64,000 bases of DNA from the NCBI GenBank assembly GCA_023388255.1, contig JAEWGO010000012.1:124001-188000 (forward strand), in the 5' to 3' direction. The number at the start of each line of letters is the position of its first letter. The stretch's first letter is position 1. Shown in pieces: positions 34,913 to 43,519 of this stretch. The notes under the pieces are model-generated. The model had not been told where the DNA came from. It made no database searches and saw only the letters and a list, made by a program, of their open reading frames with translations. The position numbers and the translations under genes were made by a program. Source of the stretch: Pseudomonadota bacterium (GTDB taxonomy: Bacteria; Pseudomonadota; Gammaproteobacteria; Xanthomonadales; Rhodanobacteraceae).

Positions 34913-35359
34913 GCTTTCGTGGGCAAAACCGAAAGTGTAGCGCGGCCGGGGAAATAGATGCGGGCGCGGCCGCGATCGATGACCCGCCGGAGAACAGGAT
35001 TCCGGGGCCGGTGCGCGTCTGGGGCGGTATCCGGGCCTGGTTCTTCGCTACGCGCCGCGGCTCACGCCGGCTGGCGGACGGCGGCCGCGGCGCTTGATGC
35101 GGGGCGTGCTGCTGCCCCGGCGCGGAGAACCGGTTTGTTGCAGCCCTTGCCCCGTCGGCCAGTGCGAGCGAGCGCACAAGACACGGGGGCGAGGCGCCGC
35201 TTTGCCGTTGCCACTGCCACGCGCCGGCAACGGGCTGCGCTGCGGATTCCATCCTGCGGGCGGCCGGGCGGGATGAGTTCGCTGCCGGCGGCGCGGCCGC
35301 TGTCGATTTCCACCCCGCTCGTTCGTCGCATGATCACCAACCCGAACAGGACACCTGCC
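34913..35359. other. Divergent intergenic region without a gene
   Basis: 447 bases between DUF3348 (minus) and the glyoxalase-like gene (plus). Frames here look like GC-rich shadows. It must hold the promoter of the stator-like operon. The sequence shows no clear repeat. Confidence 0.6.
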
Positions 35360-35767
35360 ATGCCCCGCATGATTTTCGTCAACCTGCCCGTCGCCGACCT
35401 GCCGGCCTCGATCGCCTTCTACGAGGCGCTGGGTTTCACCAACAATCCGCAGTTCAGCGACGGCAGCGGCGCGTGCATGGTCTGGAGCGAGGCGATCCAC
35501 GTGATGCTGCTGACCCACGAGAAGTGGCGCACGTTCACCACCCGCGCGATCCCGCCGCCGACGTCGAGCGAGGTGTCGCTGGCGCTGGCGCTGGACAGCC
35601 GGGAGGCGGTCGATGCCATGAATGCGGCGGCTGCGGCCAACGGCGGCACCGCCGACGTCAATCCGGTGCAGGACCTGGGCTTCATGTACGGGCGCGACCT
35701 GACCGATCCCGACGGGCATATCTGGGGGCCGTTCTGGATGGATCCGGCGGCCATGCCCGCCGGCTAG
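35360..35767 (+). CDS. VOC-family (glyoxalase/extradiol dioxygenase-like) protein
   Basis: 135 residues. Begins MPRMIFVNLPVADLPASIAF and YEALGF, ends DPDGHIWGPFWMDP, the pattern of glyoxalase/bleomycin-resistance-fold proteins. The E/H/Q metal-site residues are not all obvious. Role unknown. The start follows CAGGACAC; another in-frame ATG lies 30 bases upstream. Confidence 0.85.
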   Translation: MPRMIFVNLPVADLPASIAFYEALGFTNNPQFSDGSGACMVWSEAIHVMLLTHEKWRTFTTRAIPPPTSSEVSLALALDSREAVDAMNAAAAANGGTADVNPVQDLGFMYGRDLTDPDGHIWGPFWMDPAAMPAG

Positions 35768-35916
35768 CGGTGGCGGCGGCTCGCGGGCGTCGCGGCGCGA
35801 TCGTCGCTGCACCAGGGGGGTGCGTCCGTTCGTGCTGCCCTGGTTCTCAAGGCTTGCCTTGACCTGCGCAAGCGGACAATCTTCCTTCGTCATCCTCAAC
35901 CCAGGAGCGGTGTCCC

Positions 35917-36339
35917 ATGAACCCGTACGTGCACTTCCCGAACGGCGACTGCGAGGCCGCCTTCGATCACTACCAGCAGGTCTTCGGTGCCAAGCGCCTG
36001 TTCTCCACCACCTGGGCGGAATCGCCGATGGCCGACCAGGCGCCGGGCGGGGACGGCAGCAAGATCATGCACGCCACGCTGCAGTTCCCGGACGGCACGC
36101 TGCTGATGGGCGCGGACTGCCCGCCGCAGTACGCCACCCCGTTCGGCGGCTTCGCCCTGTCGGTCAATGCGAAGGACGTGGCCGAGGCGGAGCGCGCCTT
36201 CGCCGGGATTTCCGCCGGTGGCAAGGTGACGATGCCGCTGGAGAAGACGTTCTGGGCCGAGCGCTTCGGCATGTGCGTGGACCGCTTCGGCGTGAGCTGG
36301 ATGGTCAATTGCGAGATGGCGGCGCCGAAGCAGGGCTGA
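35917..36339 (+). CDS. PhnB-like VOC-family protein
   Basis: 140 residues. The N-terminus MNPYVHFPNGDCEAAFDHYQ with FGAKRL, and the C-terminus FGMCVDRFGVSWMVNCE, define the PhnB/3-demethylubiquinone methyltransferase-like group of the VOC superfamily. Catalytic role unknown. The ribosome site CAGGAGCGG lies about 10 bases upstream. It lies 13 bases before DUF2200. Confidence 0.88.
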   Translation: MNPYVHFPNGDCEAAFDHYQQVFGAKRLFSTTWAESPMADQAPGGDGSKIMHATLQFPDGTLLMGADCPPQYATPFGGFALSVNAKDVAEAERAFAGISAGGKVTMPLEKTFWAERFGMCVDRFGVSWMVNCEMAAPKQG

Positions 36340-36352
36340 CCGGGGAACGGCC

Positions 36353-36703
36353 ATGCGCGCGGAAAAAGTCTTCGCCATCCAGTGGGCCGGCCTGTATCCG
36401 TTGTACGTCAAGAAGGCCGAGGCCAAGGGCCGCAGCCGCGACGAAGTGGACCAGATCATCTGCTGGCTGACCGGCTACACGCCGGCGGAACTGCGCGAGC
36501 AGAACGCCAGCGACAGCGACCTGGCGACCTTCTACGGCAAGGCGCCCGCGTTCAACCCGAACGCCGCGCTGATCACCGGCCTGGTCTGCGGGGTGCGGGT
36601 TGAAGCGGTGGACGATCCGCTGATGCGCAAGATCCGTTGCCTGGACAAGCGCATCGACGAACTGGCCAAGGGCAGGGCGATGGAGAAGATCCTGCGGGCT
36701 TGA
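36353..36703 (+). CDS. DUF2200 protein
   Basis: 116 residues. It matches DUF2200 throughout: YPLYVKKAEAKGRSRDEVDQ, IICWLTGYTPAEL, TFYGKAPAFNPNAALITGL and KIRCLDKRIDELAKGRAMEK. Small cytoplasmic protein of unknown function. It probably shares a transcript with the PhnB-like gene just upstream. Confidence 0.9.
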   Translation: MRAEKVFAIQWAGLYPLYVKKAEAKGRSRDEVDQIICWLTGYTPAELREQNASDSDLATFYGKAPAFNPNAALITGLVCGVRVEAVDDPLMRKIRCLDKRIDELAKGRAMEKILRA

Positions 36704-37006
36704 GAAGCGCAAACCGGGAAGGCAGCGCTGGATGGGCAGTCGGGGTAGGGTTCACTTCGTGTTGTCTGGGCAAGTGAACCTGCCCCGTTCATGGTCACAT
36801 TTCCCTGGATGAAAATTGGCGTGATCTGCGTGCATCCGGCAGGAGTGATGCATCAGCAGGTCGCGGAAATCGAACTCTCGCCCAGACTGTTCCGGGCCGG
36901 GCGTTGCGCCAACTTCACTCGCCTTTGCAGCGCATGGGGGGAGCTTTCCTCGTCATCGAAGAAGTTGGCATGGATCGGAGCGTGACGGCTGTGCGTCGCG
37001 CGGCGC
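36704..37006. other. Intergenic region with REP-like palindrome
   Basis: Convergent gap between DUF2200 and the TetR gene. Contains the palindrome at 36741-36787. The remainder is not coding as far as I can see; a short frame at 36791-36985 is not protein-like. Confidence 0.5.
36741..36787. repeat. REP-like palindrome (CGGGGTAGGGTTCACTT type)
   Basis: CGGGGTAGGGTTCACTT pairs with AAGTGAACCTGCCCCG around a 14-base loop, with one bulged base and one mismatch. It is a second class of element, different in sequence from those at 20970 and 21668, but with the same build of a GGG-rich arm, a loop and a matching arm. It could act as a bidirectional terminator. Confidence 0.65.
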
Positions 37007-37585
37007 TCATCGGCGATCCAGCAGTCGAGCCACCGCCTCGCGGACAAGGGCGGGGACGCTTTCGGCATCATCCAGGTAGGCACTTTCGAGCAGGCCGTCC
37101 GAAAGCGCGACGAGGAGGGAAGCGGTTACAGGGGGAGCAGGGTCGCCTGCCTGCGCGAGGAGGTTCCGGAGGCTGTCGTGATACCACGCGCGACGCGCAT
37201 TGATCGCCTGGCGCACGGGACTGTCTGGATCGGGGTATTCGGCCGCCGCGTTGAGGAACGGACACCCCCGCCAGCCTCCAGCGGTCACAGCCTCGCTGAT
37301 GCGCCCCATGATGGCTGAAATCATTTTCCGAGGAGATTGCTTCGGAAGCGCTGCCACTGCCGCGCGGCCGAGCCGATCCATGTCTTCGAGATAGGCGACG
37401 ATCAGATCGTCCTTCGAGGGAAAGTGATTGTAGAAGGTCGCCTTGGCCACACCGGCCTCCGAGATGATGCGGTCGATGCCGACAGCACGGATGCCCTCTT
37501 CGTAGAAAAGGCGTGTCGCGGTGTCGAGCAAACGACGACGGGCAGAACTTGCTTCAAGCGTGCTGTGAGATTTTTTTTGCATCAT
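37007..37585 (-). CDS. TetR-family transcriptional repressor
   Basis: 192 residues. The N-terminal helix-turn-helix is clear: LLDTATRLFYEEGIRAVGID, RIISEAGVAKATFYNHFPSK, DDLIVAYLEDMD. The C-terminal part is all-helical, with SPVRQAINARRAWYHDSLR, and would bind an effector. Upstream at 37598-37611 and 37625-37644 are repeats that look like its operator. It faces a decayed SnoaL gene and an intact reductase and SnoaL gene, the likely regulated set. GC content of this block is lower than its surroundings. Confidence 0.9.
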   Translation of the reverse strand: MMQKKSHSTLEASSARRRLLDTATRLFYEEGIRAVGIDRIISEAGVAKATFYNHFPSKDDLIVAYLEDMDRLGRAAVAALPKQSPRKMISAIMGRISEAVTAGGWRGCPFLNAAAEYPDPDSPVRQAINARRAWYHDSLRNLLAQAGDPAPPVTASLLVALSDGLLESAYLDDAESVPALVREAVARLLDRR

Positions 37586-37597
37586 CGGTTGACTGTA

Positions 37598-37644
37598 ACA
37601 GACAGGTCTGTATAGTTAAATTGGTAGACAGACCTTTCCGTATA
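37598..37644. promoter_or_regulatory. Probable TetR operator in divergent promoter region
   Basis: ACAGACAGGTCTGT at 37598-37611 is a near-perfect dyad. A related half-site, TAGACAGACCT, follows at 37625. Both lie between the TetR gene and the divergent SnoaL remnant, over likely -10 elements (TATAGT and TATAGC). Dyads with this spacing are typical TetR operators. Evidence is position and symmetry only. Confidence 0.6.
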
Positions 37645-37655
37645 GCTGAGCGATC

Positions 37656-37941
37656 ATGCAATCGAGTGAAACATCCGAGGTCATCCGCCTCTTCAACCAG
37701 GCATCCAGGAACACGACCCGGGGATCTTCGAAGACTGGTCGCACCGAATTGCGTCATGAAGTCGATCCAGCCGGAACCGAACGGCACACGCGATGAAGGC
37801 GACGAAGTGAATCTGGCGGTCTGGCAGGCCATGGCAGCCGACCAGGTCAACCGCTTCGAGATCCGTGTCCGCGAGGATCGGATTGTCGAAACGCTGGCTT
37901 GTGCCAAGACAACCGGCAACTCGGTGCCCTTGCCTGAATGA
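37656..37941 (+). pseudogene. Decayed SnoaL-like (NTF2-fold) gene
   Basis: Starts MQSSETSEVIRLFNQA and then, after a frameshift, continues as VAPNCVMKSIQPEPNGTRDE, WQAMAADQVNRFEI and RVREDRIVETLACAKTTGNS. Compared with the intact SnoaL-like protein at 38721-39083, the stretch between NRFEI and RVREDRIVE lacks about 20-25 residues. The gene thus has at least one frameshift and an internal deletion. It is probably a decayed relative of the intact downstream copy. Confidence 0.65.
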
Positions 37942-38028
37942 CCCTCGCCTGTGGCTCCGCCGAGGTGCGCGAGTTCCTCACGACGCCAACAGTCTGGCAA
38001 CTCCAATCACAGAACACGGAAAATCAGA

Positions 38029-38610
38029 ATGAGAAAGCTCAAAATCATCGAACACATCTCGCTGGACGGCGTGATCCAGCACTCCGCCGATGGCGGCGAT
38101 TTCCCTTATGGCGACTGGATCGCGCCCTATCGGACCCCCGCGGGCCTCGCGGCAGTCCTCGCCGCGCATGGCGAGCGCTTCGATCTGCTGCTTGGCCGTC
38201 GCACCTACGATATCTGGTCGGGTTCCTGGGCAAAGGCCCCGAGCAGTCCGATGGCGGACGGCCTCAATGCGGCTACAAAATATGTCGCTACCCATCGTCC
38301 GGAGAGCCTTGAATGGGGCCCGTTCGAGAATCTTGGACCGGATATCGTCGAGGACATTCGCCACATCAAGTCGCAGGACGGTCCAGATATTGTCCTCTGG
38401 GGCAGCTCCACTCTGACATCGATACTGCTCGAACATGGGATTGCGGATGAAGTCCTGCTGATCGTCTATCCGGTCCTGTTGGGTACGGGAAAGCGCTTCT
38501 TTGCGAAGGGAACTCCGGCGCGCTCGTTCGAACTCGTCAGCACGCAAGCCATGCAGTCTGGCGTCGTCCTCAGTACCTACAAGGTAGCCGGGTCTTTGAA
38601 GAAGGAATAG
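38029..38610 (+). CDS. Dihydrofolate reductase-family (RibD C-terminal) protein
   Basis: 193 residues with the RibD reductase fold: KIIEHISLDGVIQHSADGGD, FDLLLGRRTYDIWSGSW, and VLWGSSTLTSILLEHGIADE plus LIVYPVLLGTGKRFFA. Probably NADPH-dependent; substrate unknown. The N-terminus MRKLKIIEHISLDGV fits the ATG at 38029. It lies downstream of a TetR gene and near SnoaL genes, a common accessory grouping. The block is less GC-rich than its neighbours, suggesting transfer. Confidence 0.88.
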   Translation: MRKLKIIEHISLDGVIQHSADGGDFPYGDWIAPYRTPAGLAAVLAAHGERFDLLLGRRTYDIWSGSWAKAPSSPMADGLNAATKYVATHRPESLEWGPFENLGPDIVEDIRHIKSQDGPDIVLWGSSTLTSILLEHGIADEVLLIVYPVLLGTGKRFFAKGTPARSFELVSTQAMQSGVVLSTYKVAGSLKKE

Positions 38611-38720
38611 TTCAATGACGCAACATCGTCAGTGAACACGAAACCCCTGGCTGCGATCTCTCGATGGGATGTGCATCCGGGGTGAACCCGCAATACTCGA
38701 AAGTTCAATGAGGTGGGAAA

Positions 38721-39083
38721 GTGACTGCTGAAAGCAATGTTCTCCTCGAAATCATGGAACGCTTCAATACCGCATTCGAGAAGCATCTCCCCGAAGTCCT
38801 CGATGATCTAATCGGCGAGGGTTGCGTTCTCGAAAATACGGCACCGGCCCCGGATGGAGCGCGTTACGAAGGCCGCGAGGCTTGCCTTGCTTTCTGGAAG
38901 GGAATCGCGTCCAACGCCGACTTCGTGTTCAAGGCGGAGGAGATCTGGGCCAGTGAAGATCGTGGCGTCATTCGTTGGCAGCTCCGCTGGAGCGCGCGCG
39001 AGGTCGATCGTGTCCGAGGTGTCAACATCATGCGCGTCCGCGACGGAAAGATCGTTGAGGGCATGGGGTATGTGAAGGGATAA
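38721..39083 (+). CDS. SnoaL-like NTF2-fold protein
   Basis: 120 residues, GTG start at 38721 after AGGTGGG. The pattern ALEIMERFNTAFEKHL-like start (VLLEIMERFNTAFEKHL), GCVLENTAPAPDGARYEG, ACLAFWKGI and RGVNIMRVRDGKIVEGMGYV matches small SnoaL/ketosteroid-isomerase-like proteins. Probably a small-molecule isomerase or hydrolase. Paralogue of the decayed gene at 37656-37941. Confidence 0.88.
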   Translation: MTAESNVLLEIMERFNTAFEKHLPEVLDDLIGEGCVLENTAPAPDGARYEGREACLAFWKGIASNADFVFKAEEIWASEDRGVIRWQLRWSAREVDRVRGVNIMRVRDGKIVEGMGYVKG

Positions 39084-39609
39084 CCAACAAAAGCAAAGTC
39101 AAAAACCGGGTCATAGAACAGGCGTCCGGCAGGCAAGGGCGGCGTGGCATTGCGCAGCCGACTCAGGCAGCGGGCGGACCTGCCGGTGCCTGCAGCTACG
39201 GAGTGAAGACGCGGTTTCCTGGTCAGCCGATCAGTGGTTGGCTGGCGAACGCGATCCCCGTGCAGCAAGCATGCGCTGACGGGGGCGAGGTTTCCCGCCG
39301 TGGCGACACGGGCGGCGAGATTCGCGTACGCACCCGGCGTTCCCGGTCGACGGGGACCGCCAATGACTGCGCGAGGAGTGGTAAAGCCGCGCTAGTTGCA
39401 GGCAATGTTTCGAAATCGAGTCATCGTCATCCCGGCGAAGGCCGGGAGCCTTCTTGATCCGCCCGCAAACGCGCGCTGGACTCCAGCTCCTGCCGGAATG
39501 ACGAACTCGCGTTGTCGATTCAACTTCGGATCATCGGTGTGGCAGGCGCGTGCGATTCGAATGATCGGTTCCGATCTCGCCATGCAATTTCGGCTGAGGG
39601 AGGCGGATA
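39084..39609. other. Intergenic region with MITE-like element
   Basis: 526 bases without a convincing gene. It contains the element at 39417-39509 and, near 39100, a lone AAAAACCGGGTCA stretch that may be an eroded REP-like half. Confidence 0.55.
39417..39509. repeat. 93-bp MITE-like element with inverted ends
   Basis: The left end CGAGTCATCGTCATCCCGGC and the right end GCCGGAATGACGAACTCG are imperfect inverted repeats; the left end also holds the hairpin CCCGGCGAAGGCCGGG. The core contains CTGGACTCCAGCTCC. It belongs to the same family as the shorter copy at 17563-17651. Non-coding, no transposase. Confidence 0.65.
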
Positions 39610-40089
39610 TCAGCCGCGCCGGGCAGCTTCGATCGCGGCGATGTCGATCTTCGTCATCGTCATCATCGCCTCGAACGCACGCTTGGACACGCCAGGGTCC
39701 GGGTCGGTGACCGCGTCCATCAGGGCGCGCGGGGTGATCTGCCACGACAGCCCCCACTTGTCCTTGCACCAGCCGCAGGCGCTGGCTTGGCCGCCATGGT
39801 CGATGATCGTGTTCCACAGGCGATCGGTTTCGGCTTGGTCGTCGGTTGCTACCTGGAACGAGAACGCATTGGTGTGCGGAACACCGGGGCCGCCATTCAT
39901 GCCCACGCAAGGGATACCCATGACGCTGAACTCGACCATCAACACATTGCCCTGCTTGCCCGCCGGGTAGTCGCCCGGTGCGCGGTGGACAGCACCTACG
40001 GCGCTGTCGGGGAACGTCTTGGCGTAGAACGTCGCGGCTTCCAGCGCGGTGCCGTCGTACCAAAGGCAGATCGTGTTCTTGTTGAGCAT
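39610..40089 (-). CDS. PhnB-like VOC-family protein
   Basis: 159 residues. TICLWYDGTALEAATFYAKT, FPDSAVGAVHRAPGDYPAG and WGLSWQITPRALMDAV are the marks of the PhnB/3-demethylubiquinone-9 methyltransferase-type VOC proteins. Preceded by CAGGAGAATC. Function unknown. It lies alone on the minus strand next to the MITE-like element. Confidence 0.87.
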   Translation of the reverse strand: MLNKNTICLWYDGTALEAATFYAKTFPDSAVGAVHRAPGDYPAGKQGNVLMVEFSVMGIPCVGMNGGPGVPHTNAFSFQVATDDQAETDRLWNTIIDHGGQASACGWCKDKWGLSWQITPRALMDAVTDPDPGVSKRAFEAMMTMTKIDIAAIEAARRG

Positions 40090-40744
40090 TTCGATTCTCC
40101 TGCTGCGAGGCGACCATTGCGGCCCCTTCAGATCCCCTGACGAACGAGGGGCAACGCGATCGACATGATGCGCGAGATCGTGTGTCCATGTACGGCAATG
40201 CGCACGATCGGGGCGGCGAAGGCGTCATTGATGCCGGCGGTGGTCTGCGCCATAGTCGTCCCGTCGCTTTGGCGGCCGTGCGCTGTCGGTCGCCATCTTC
40301 GTCATCGGCGAGCGCGCGACATCGAACGGATTGGCCTCGATGCGAAGAAGTGTTGACGGGCATTCGCCGGGGCGGATTGGAATGAAGCTGGAAGTTGCGA
40401 TGTCGTGTACGACCGATGAAGACCGACATGCACGGGCAGCCGAATTGACGCGCGATTTGATGGCGTGACATTGGCGAGTTCGCGCAATGAAACGTCCGAT
40501 TTTGCGCCGGCCCGCGACGAAGCGATGAAATCCGAACCCTGCCGCAAGGTGCTGCGCAATCCTGATCGGAACATGCATCGGTTCGAGTGCGCAGCCATTG
40601 CGACCGGTATCGCCGCGGTCAAAAGCAAGCAGGCGGCCTTTTGCCGCGGATTCCAGAGTCAACCACACGGGGTACATCGCGGCCGAGGTTGAAGCCGCCG
40701 CGATGCATGCCAGTCAGTTCCGGACCAAATTGCGCGCAAAGCGC
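40090..40744. other. Long intergenic region, no clear gene
   Basis: 655 bases. A 41-codon minus-strand frame (40128-40253, MAQTTAGINDAFAAPIVRIA onward) is protein-like but lacks a good ribosome site. A plus-strand tail ELTRDLMA at about 40446-40468 mirrors the C-terminus of the nitronate monooxygenase at 17402 and could be a remnant. Both are too weak to call. Confidence 0.4.
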
Positions 40745-42808
40745 CTACTGTCCCGATCCCTTCCCGCGATACCGCTCGAACCACGCCAGAATCGCCGATG
40801 CCTTGGCCGCCGATTGCGACGGTCGCGCGGCGAGGCCGCCGTGATTCGCACCGGGTACCTTGACCAGCGCCGTCGGGATACTGCGCAGTTGCAGTGCTTC
40901 GTAGTACTGCTCCGCTTCGCTGTCCGGCGTGCGGTAGTCGTCGCTGCCGACGACGACGAGCGTCGGCGTCTTCACGTTGCCGACCAGCGAAAGCGGCGAG
41001 CGCGCCCAGTAGCCCGGGGCATCTTCCCAGGGAAACTTGCCGAACCAATAGCGCGAGAAGTACGGCGTCATGTCCGAGGTCAGCACGAAACTTGACCAGT
41101 TGATGACCGGTTTCTGCGATGCGGCCGCGCGGAAGCGATCGGTCTTGCCGATGATCCACGCGGTCAGCACGCCGCCGCCGGAGCCGCCGGTGACGAACAG
41201 GTTGTCCTTGTCGATGAAGCCCTTTGCGATGGCAGCGTCGACAGCGCTCATCAGGTCGTCGTAGTCGTGGCCCGGATAACTCTTGTCGATCTTGTTCGCG
41301 AACACTTCGCCATAGCTCGTCGATCCACGCGGGTTCGCGTAGACGACGGCGTAGCCGGCCGCCGCATAAAGCTGATCGTCGGTCGAGAACGAAGGGCCGT
41401 AGGCGGCAAACGGGCCGCCGTGGATTTCGAGAATCAGCGGATACTTCTTCGCCGCATCGAAGTCCGGCGGTGTGACGAGCCACGCGTCGATCGGCAGCCC
41501 GTCGAACGAAGTGACGGACAGTTTCTCCACGTTGCCGAGCTTCTTCGACGCGAACAGCGATTGGTTGAGCCGGGTCAGCTGGCGTGCCTTGCCGCCGCGC
41601 GTGATCCAGACGTCCGGTGGGCGCTGCGTCGAGCCGCCGGTATAGGCGACCGTGCCGTCGCGCGCGACGCTGAACTGACCGCCGCTGTACGGGCGGTCGA
41701 GTTCGCCGCTGTCGGTGAGGTTCTCGGCAACGGTGCGGATCGAACCGTCGAGGCCGACGCGCGTGACGCGCGTGCTGCCGTGTTCGTCGTAGCCGACATA
41801 GATCGCGCGACCGTCCTCGGCCCAGGTCGGCGCGCCGACGCTGCGGTCGAGGTTCGCGGTCAGCACGCGCGCGCCGCTGCCATCGCGCTTCATCACTGAC
41901 AACTGCTGGTTCTGGTAGCCGAGGCGCTGGTCGTCGAAGCCGACGTAGGCGATCGACTGGCCATCCGGCGAGACGGCGGGCGCGTTGTCCGGGCCGTTGC
42001 GATGCGTCAGTGTGCGCACGTCGAGCGTGTCGATCGCGACTTCATGCACTTCGCTGTTGACGATGTCGCGCTGCCAGTCGGGTGAAAGATTCGCACTGAA
42101 CACAACCGCGCGTCCGTCGTGCGACCACGACAGGCGACCGCCCGCGTTGTGCGCACCGAACGTGAGCTGCGTCGGAGCGCCGCCATCGGCCGACACCCAG
42201 AAGATCTGGTCATAGCCGGGTTTCTCGTAACCGCCTTCGTCGGTGCGGTAGACGACTGTGTCGATGATCTGCAGGGGCTCGGCCCATTTCGCGCCTTCGG
42301 GCTTGTCCGGCGCCTTGCCGAGCTTGGCGCCTTCGTCGGGCACGAACATCGTGTAGGCGATGCGCGCACCGTCCGGCGACCAGGCGAGGCCGTGCGGCGA
42401 GGTAGGCAAGCCGGTGATGCGCGCTGTCGCACCGGTCTTCATCCAGCGCACGTAGAGTTGTGCGCCGGCCTTGTCGTCGGCACTGGAGATGTAGGCGAGA
42501 CGGCTGCCGTCGGGCGACCACCGTGCCTGGCCGTGCGATCCCGGACCGGCGACCAGCGGCGTCTGGGAGCCGCTCGCCACATCAATGAGCCAGATCGACG
42601 AGCGCGTGCGGTCGGTCATGATGTCGTTGCTGCGGCGCGCGTAGACGATCGTCTTGCCGTCCGGTGAGATCTGCGGATCGCTGGCGGCTTCGAGGTTGAA
42701 CAGATCGGCGCCGGTGAGCATGCGCGACGGACCGCTCGCAGGCGTCGCGAAGGCAGGCGTCGCGAAGGCCGCGGCGAGCAGCAGGACGGTGAAGGGGCGG
42801 ATCGGCAT
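40745..42808 (-). CDS. Secreted S9-family prolyl oligopeptidase-like peptidase
   Basis: 687 residues. Signal peptide MPIRPFTVLLLAAAFATPAFA with a good GAGGAG ribosome site, so the start is 42808 rather than upstream codons. Residues ~30-430 form a WD40-like/PD40 propeller (DPQISPDGKTIVYARR, SWSHDGRAVVFSA, AVSPDGQSIAYVG). The C-terminal alpha/beta hydrolase has the nucleophile S543 in GGSGGG, a probable Asp in SDDYRTPDSEAEQYYEAL and the His in GANHGG. It is probably a periplasmic peptidase acting on short peptides (acylaminoacyl-peptidase-like). A short tandem repeat, AFATPAFATPA, at the signal cleavage site comes from a 15-bp duplication. Confidence 0.92.
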   Translation of the reverse strand: MPIRPFTVLLLAAAFATPAFATPASGPSRMLTGADLFNLEAASDPQISPDGKTIVYARRSNDIMTDRTRSSIWLIDVASGSQTPLVAGPGSHGQARWSPDGSRLAYISSADDKAGAQLYVRWMKTGATARITGLPTSPHGLAWSPDGARIAYTMFVPDEGAKLGKAPDKPEGAKWAEPLQIIDTVVYRTDEGGYEKPGYDQIFWVSADGGAPTQLTFGAHNAGGRLSWSHDGRAVVFSANLSPDWQRDIVNSEVHEVAIDTLDVRTLTHRNGPDNAPAVSPDGQSIAYVGFDDQRLGYQNQQLSVMKRDGSGARVLTANLDRSVGAPTWAEDGRAIYVGYDEHGSTRVTRVGLDGSIRTVAENLTDSGELDRPYSGGQFSVARDGTVAYTGGSTQRPPDVWITRGGKARQLTRLNQSLFASKKLGNVEKLSVTSFDGLPIDAWLVTPPDFDAAKKYPLILEIHGGPFAAYGPSFSTDDQLYAAAGYAVVYANPRGSTSYGEVFANKIDKSYPGHDYDDLMSAVDAAIAKGFIDKDNLFVTGGSGGGVLTAWIIGKTDRFRAAASQKPVINWSSFVLTSDMTPYFSRYWFGKFPWEDAPGYWARSPLSLVGNVKTPTLVVVGSDDYRTPDSEAEQYYEALQLRSIPTALVKVPGANHGGLAARPSQSAAKASAILAWFERYRGKGSGQ

Positions 42809-42985
42809 GTCGCTCTCCTCGGAAAGATCGGGTGCGCCGGCTCCGGCGGCATCGCGCAACGGTGGCAGATGCGACATTGTGCAACCCGTGTCGGAAGTCA
42901 CTGGCGCAGCGTTGCAGGTGAAGTTTTCGTGAGTTGTATGGGTCTGCAATTAGTACCAAAATAGGATCCAAATATGGAGATAATC

Positions 42986-43231
42986 ATGGAAGTCATTCTT
43001 GCCGACAACAGCATCAGTATCACCGAACTCAAACGCAATCCGAGTGCCGTTATCGAGGCGGCCGATGGCGAGTCGGTCGCGGTGCTGGTCCACAATCGAC
43101 CGAGCGCCTACCTGGTGCCGGCTGCCACCTACAAGCGACTGCTGGACCGGCTCGAGGATCTAGAACTGGCGGAACTGGTCCGCGCTCGCGCGAAGGAGCG
43201 CCGGGTCAAGGTTGCGCTCGATGACCTATAG
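42986..43231 (+). CDS. Phd/YefM-type antitoxin
   Basis: 81 residues. ILADNSISITELKRNPSAVI is the Phd/YefM DNA-binding N-terminus; DGESVAVLVHNRPSAYLVPA follows. The C-terminal RVKVALDDL would bind the toxin. GGAGA lies 4 bases before the ATG at 42986. Another in-frame ATG is at 42974. The stop overlaps the toxin start by about 11 bases. Confidence 0.85.
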   Translation: MEVILADNSISITELKRNPSAVIEAADGESVAVLVHNRPSAYLVPAATYKRLLDRLEDLELAELVRARAKERRVKVALDDL

Positions 43232-43508
43232 CCTTGCGTTCGTCGAGTCCGCGCTGAAGGAATGGCGCAAGCTTTCGCCGCTCATCCGCGAGCAGCTCAA
43301 GGCAAAGTTGGCCGAGCGCCTCGAGCATCCGCGCGTTGCATCGGCGCGGCTGCACGGAGTGCCCGACTGCTACAAGATCAAGTTGCGCGCGGTCGGCTAT
43401 CGACTCGTTTATCAGATTACCGACGAACTTGTTCTCGTCACCGTGATCGCAGTCGGCAAGCGGGACAAAGGACTGGCCTATCTGTCGGCGGGGAAGCACA
43501 TCCGATGA
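43221..43508 (+). CDS. RelE/ParE-superfamily toxin
   Basis: 95 residues with the RelE fold pattern: YSLAFVESALKEWRKL, IREQLKAKLAERLEHP, YKIKLRAVGYRLVYQITDEL and VTVIAVGKRDKGLAY, the canonical E/K/R/Y positions of RelE-like mRNA interferases. It works with the antitoxin encoded just upstream. Its stop (43506-43508) overlaps an ATG at 43505 in front of the DUF1615 gene. Confidence 0.88.
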   Translation: MTYSLAFVESALKEWRKLSPLIREQLKAKLAERLEHPRVASARLHGVPDCYKIKLRAVGYRLVYQITDELVLVTVIAVGKRDKGLAYLSAGKHIR

Positions 43509-43519
43509 GAGGTTCAAGC

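Noticed and set aside
40446..40468. Tail ELTRDLMA resembling the end of the nitronate monooxygenase gene
   Set aside because: Eight residues of similarity can arise by chance and nothing upstream matches.
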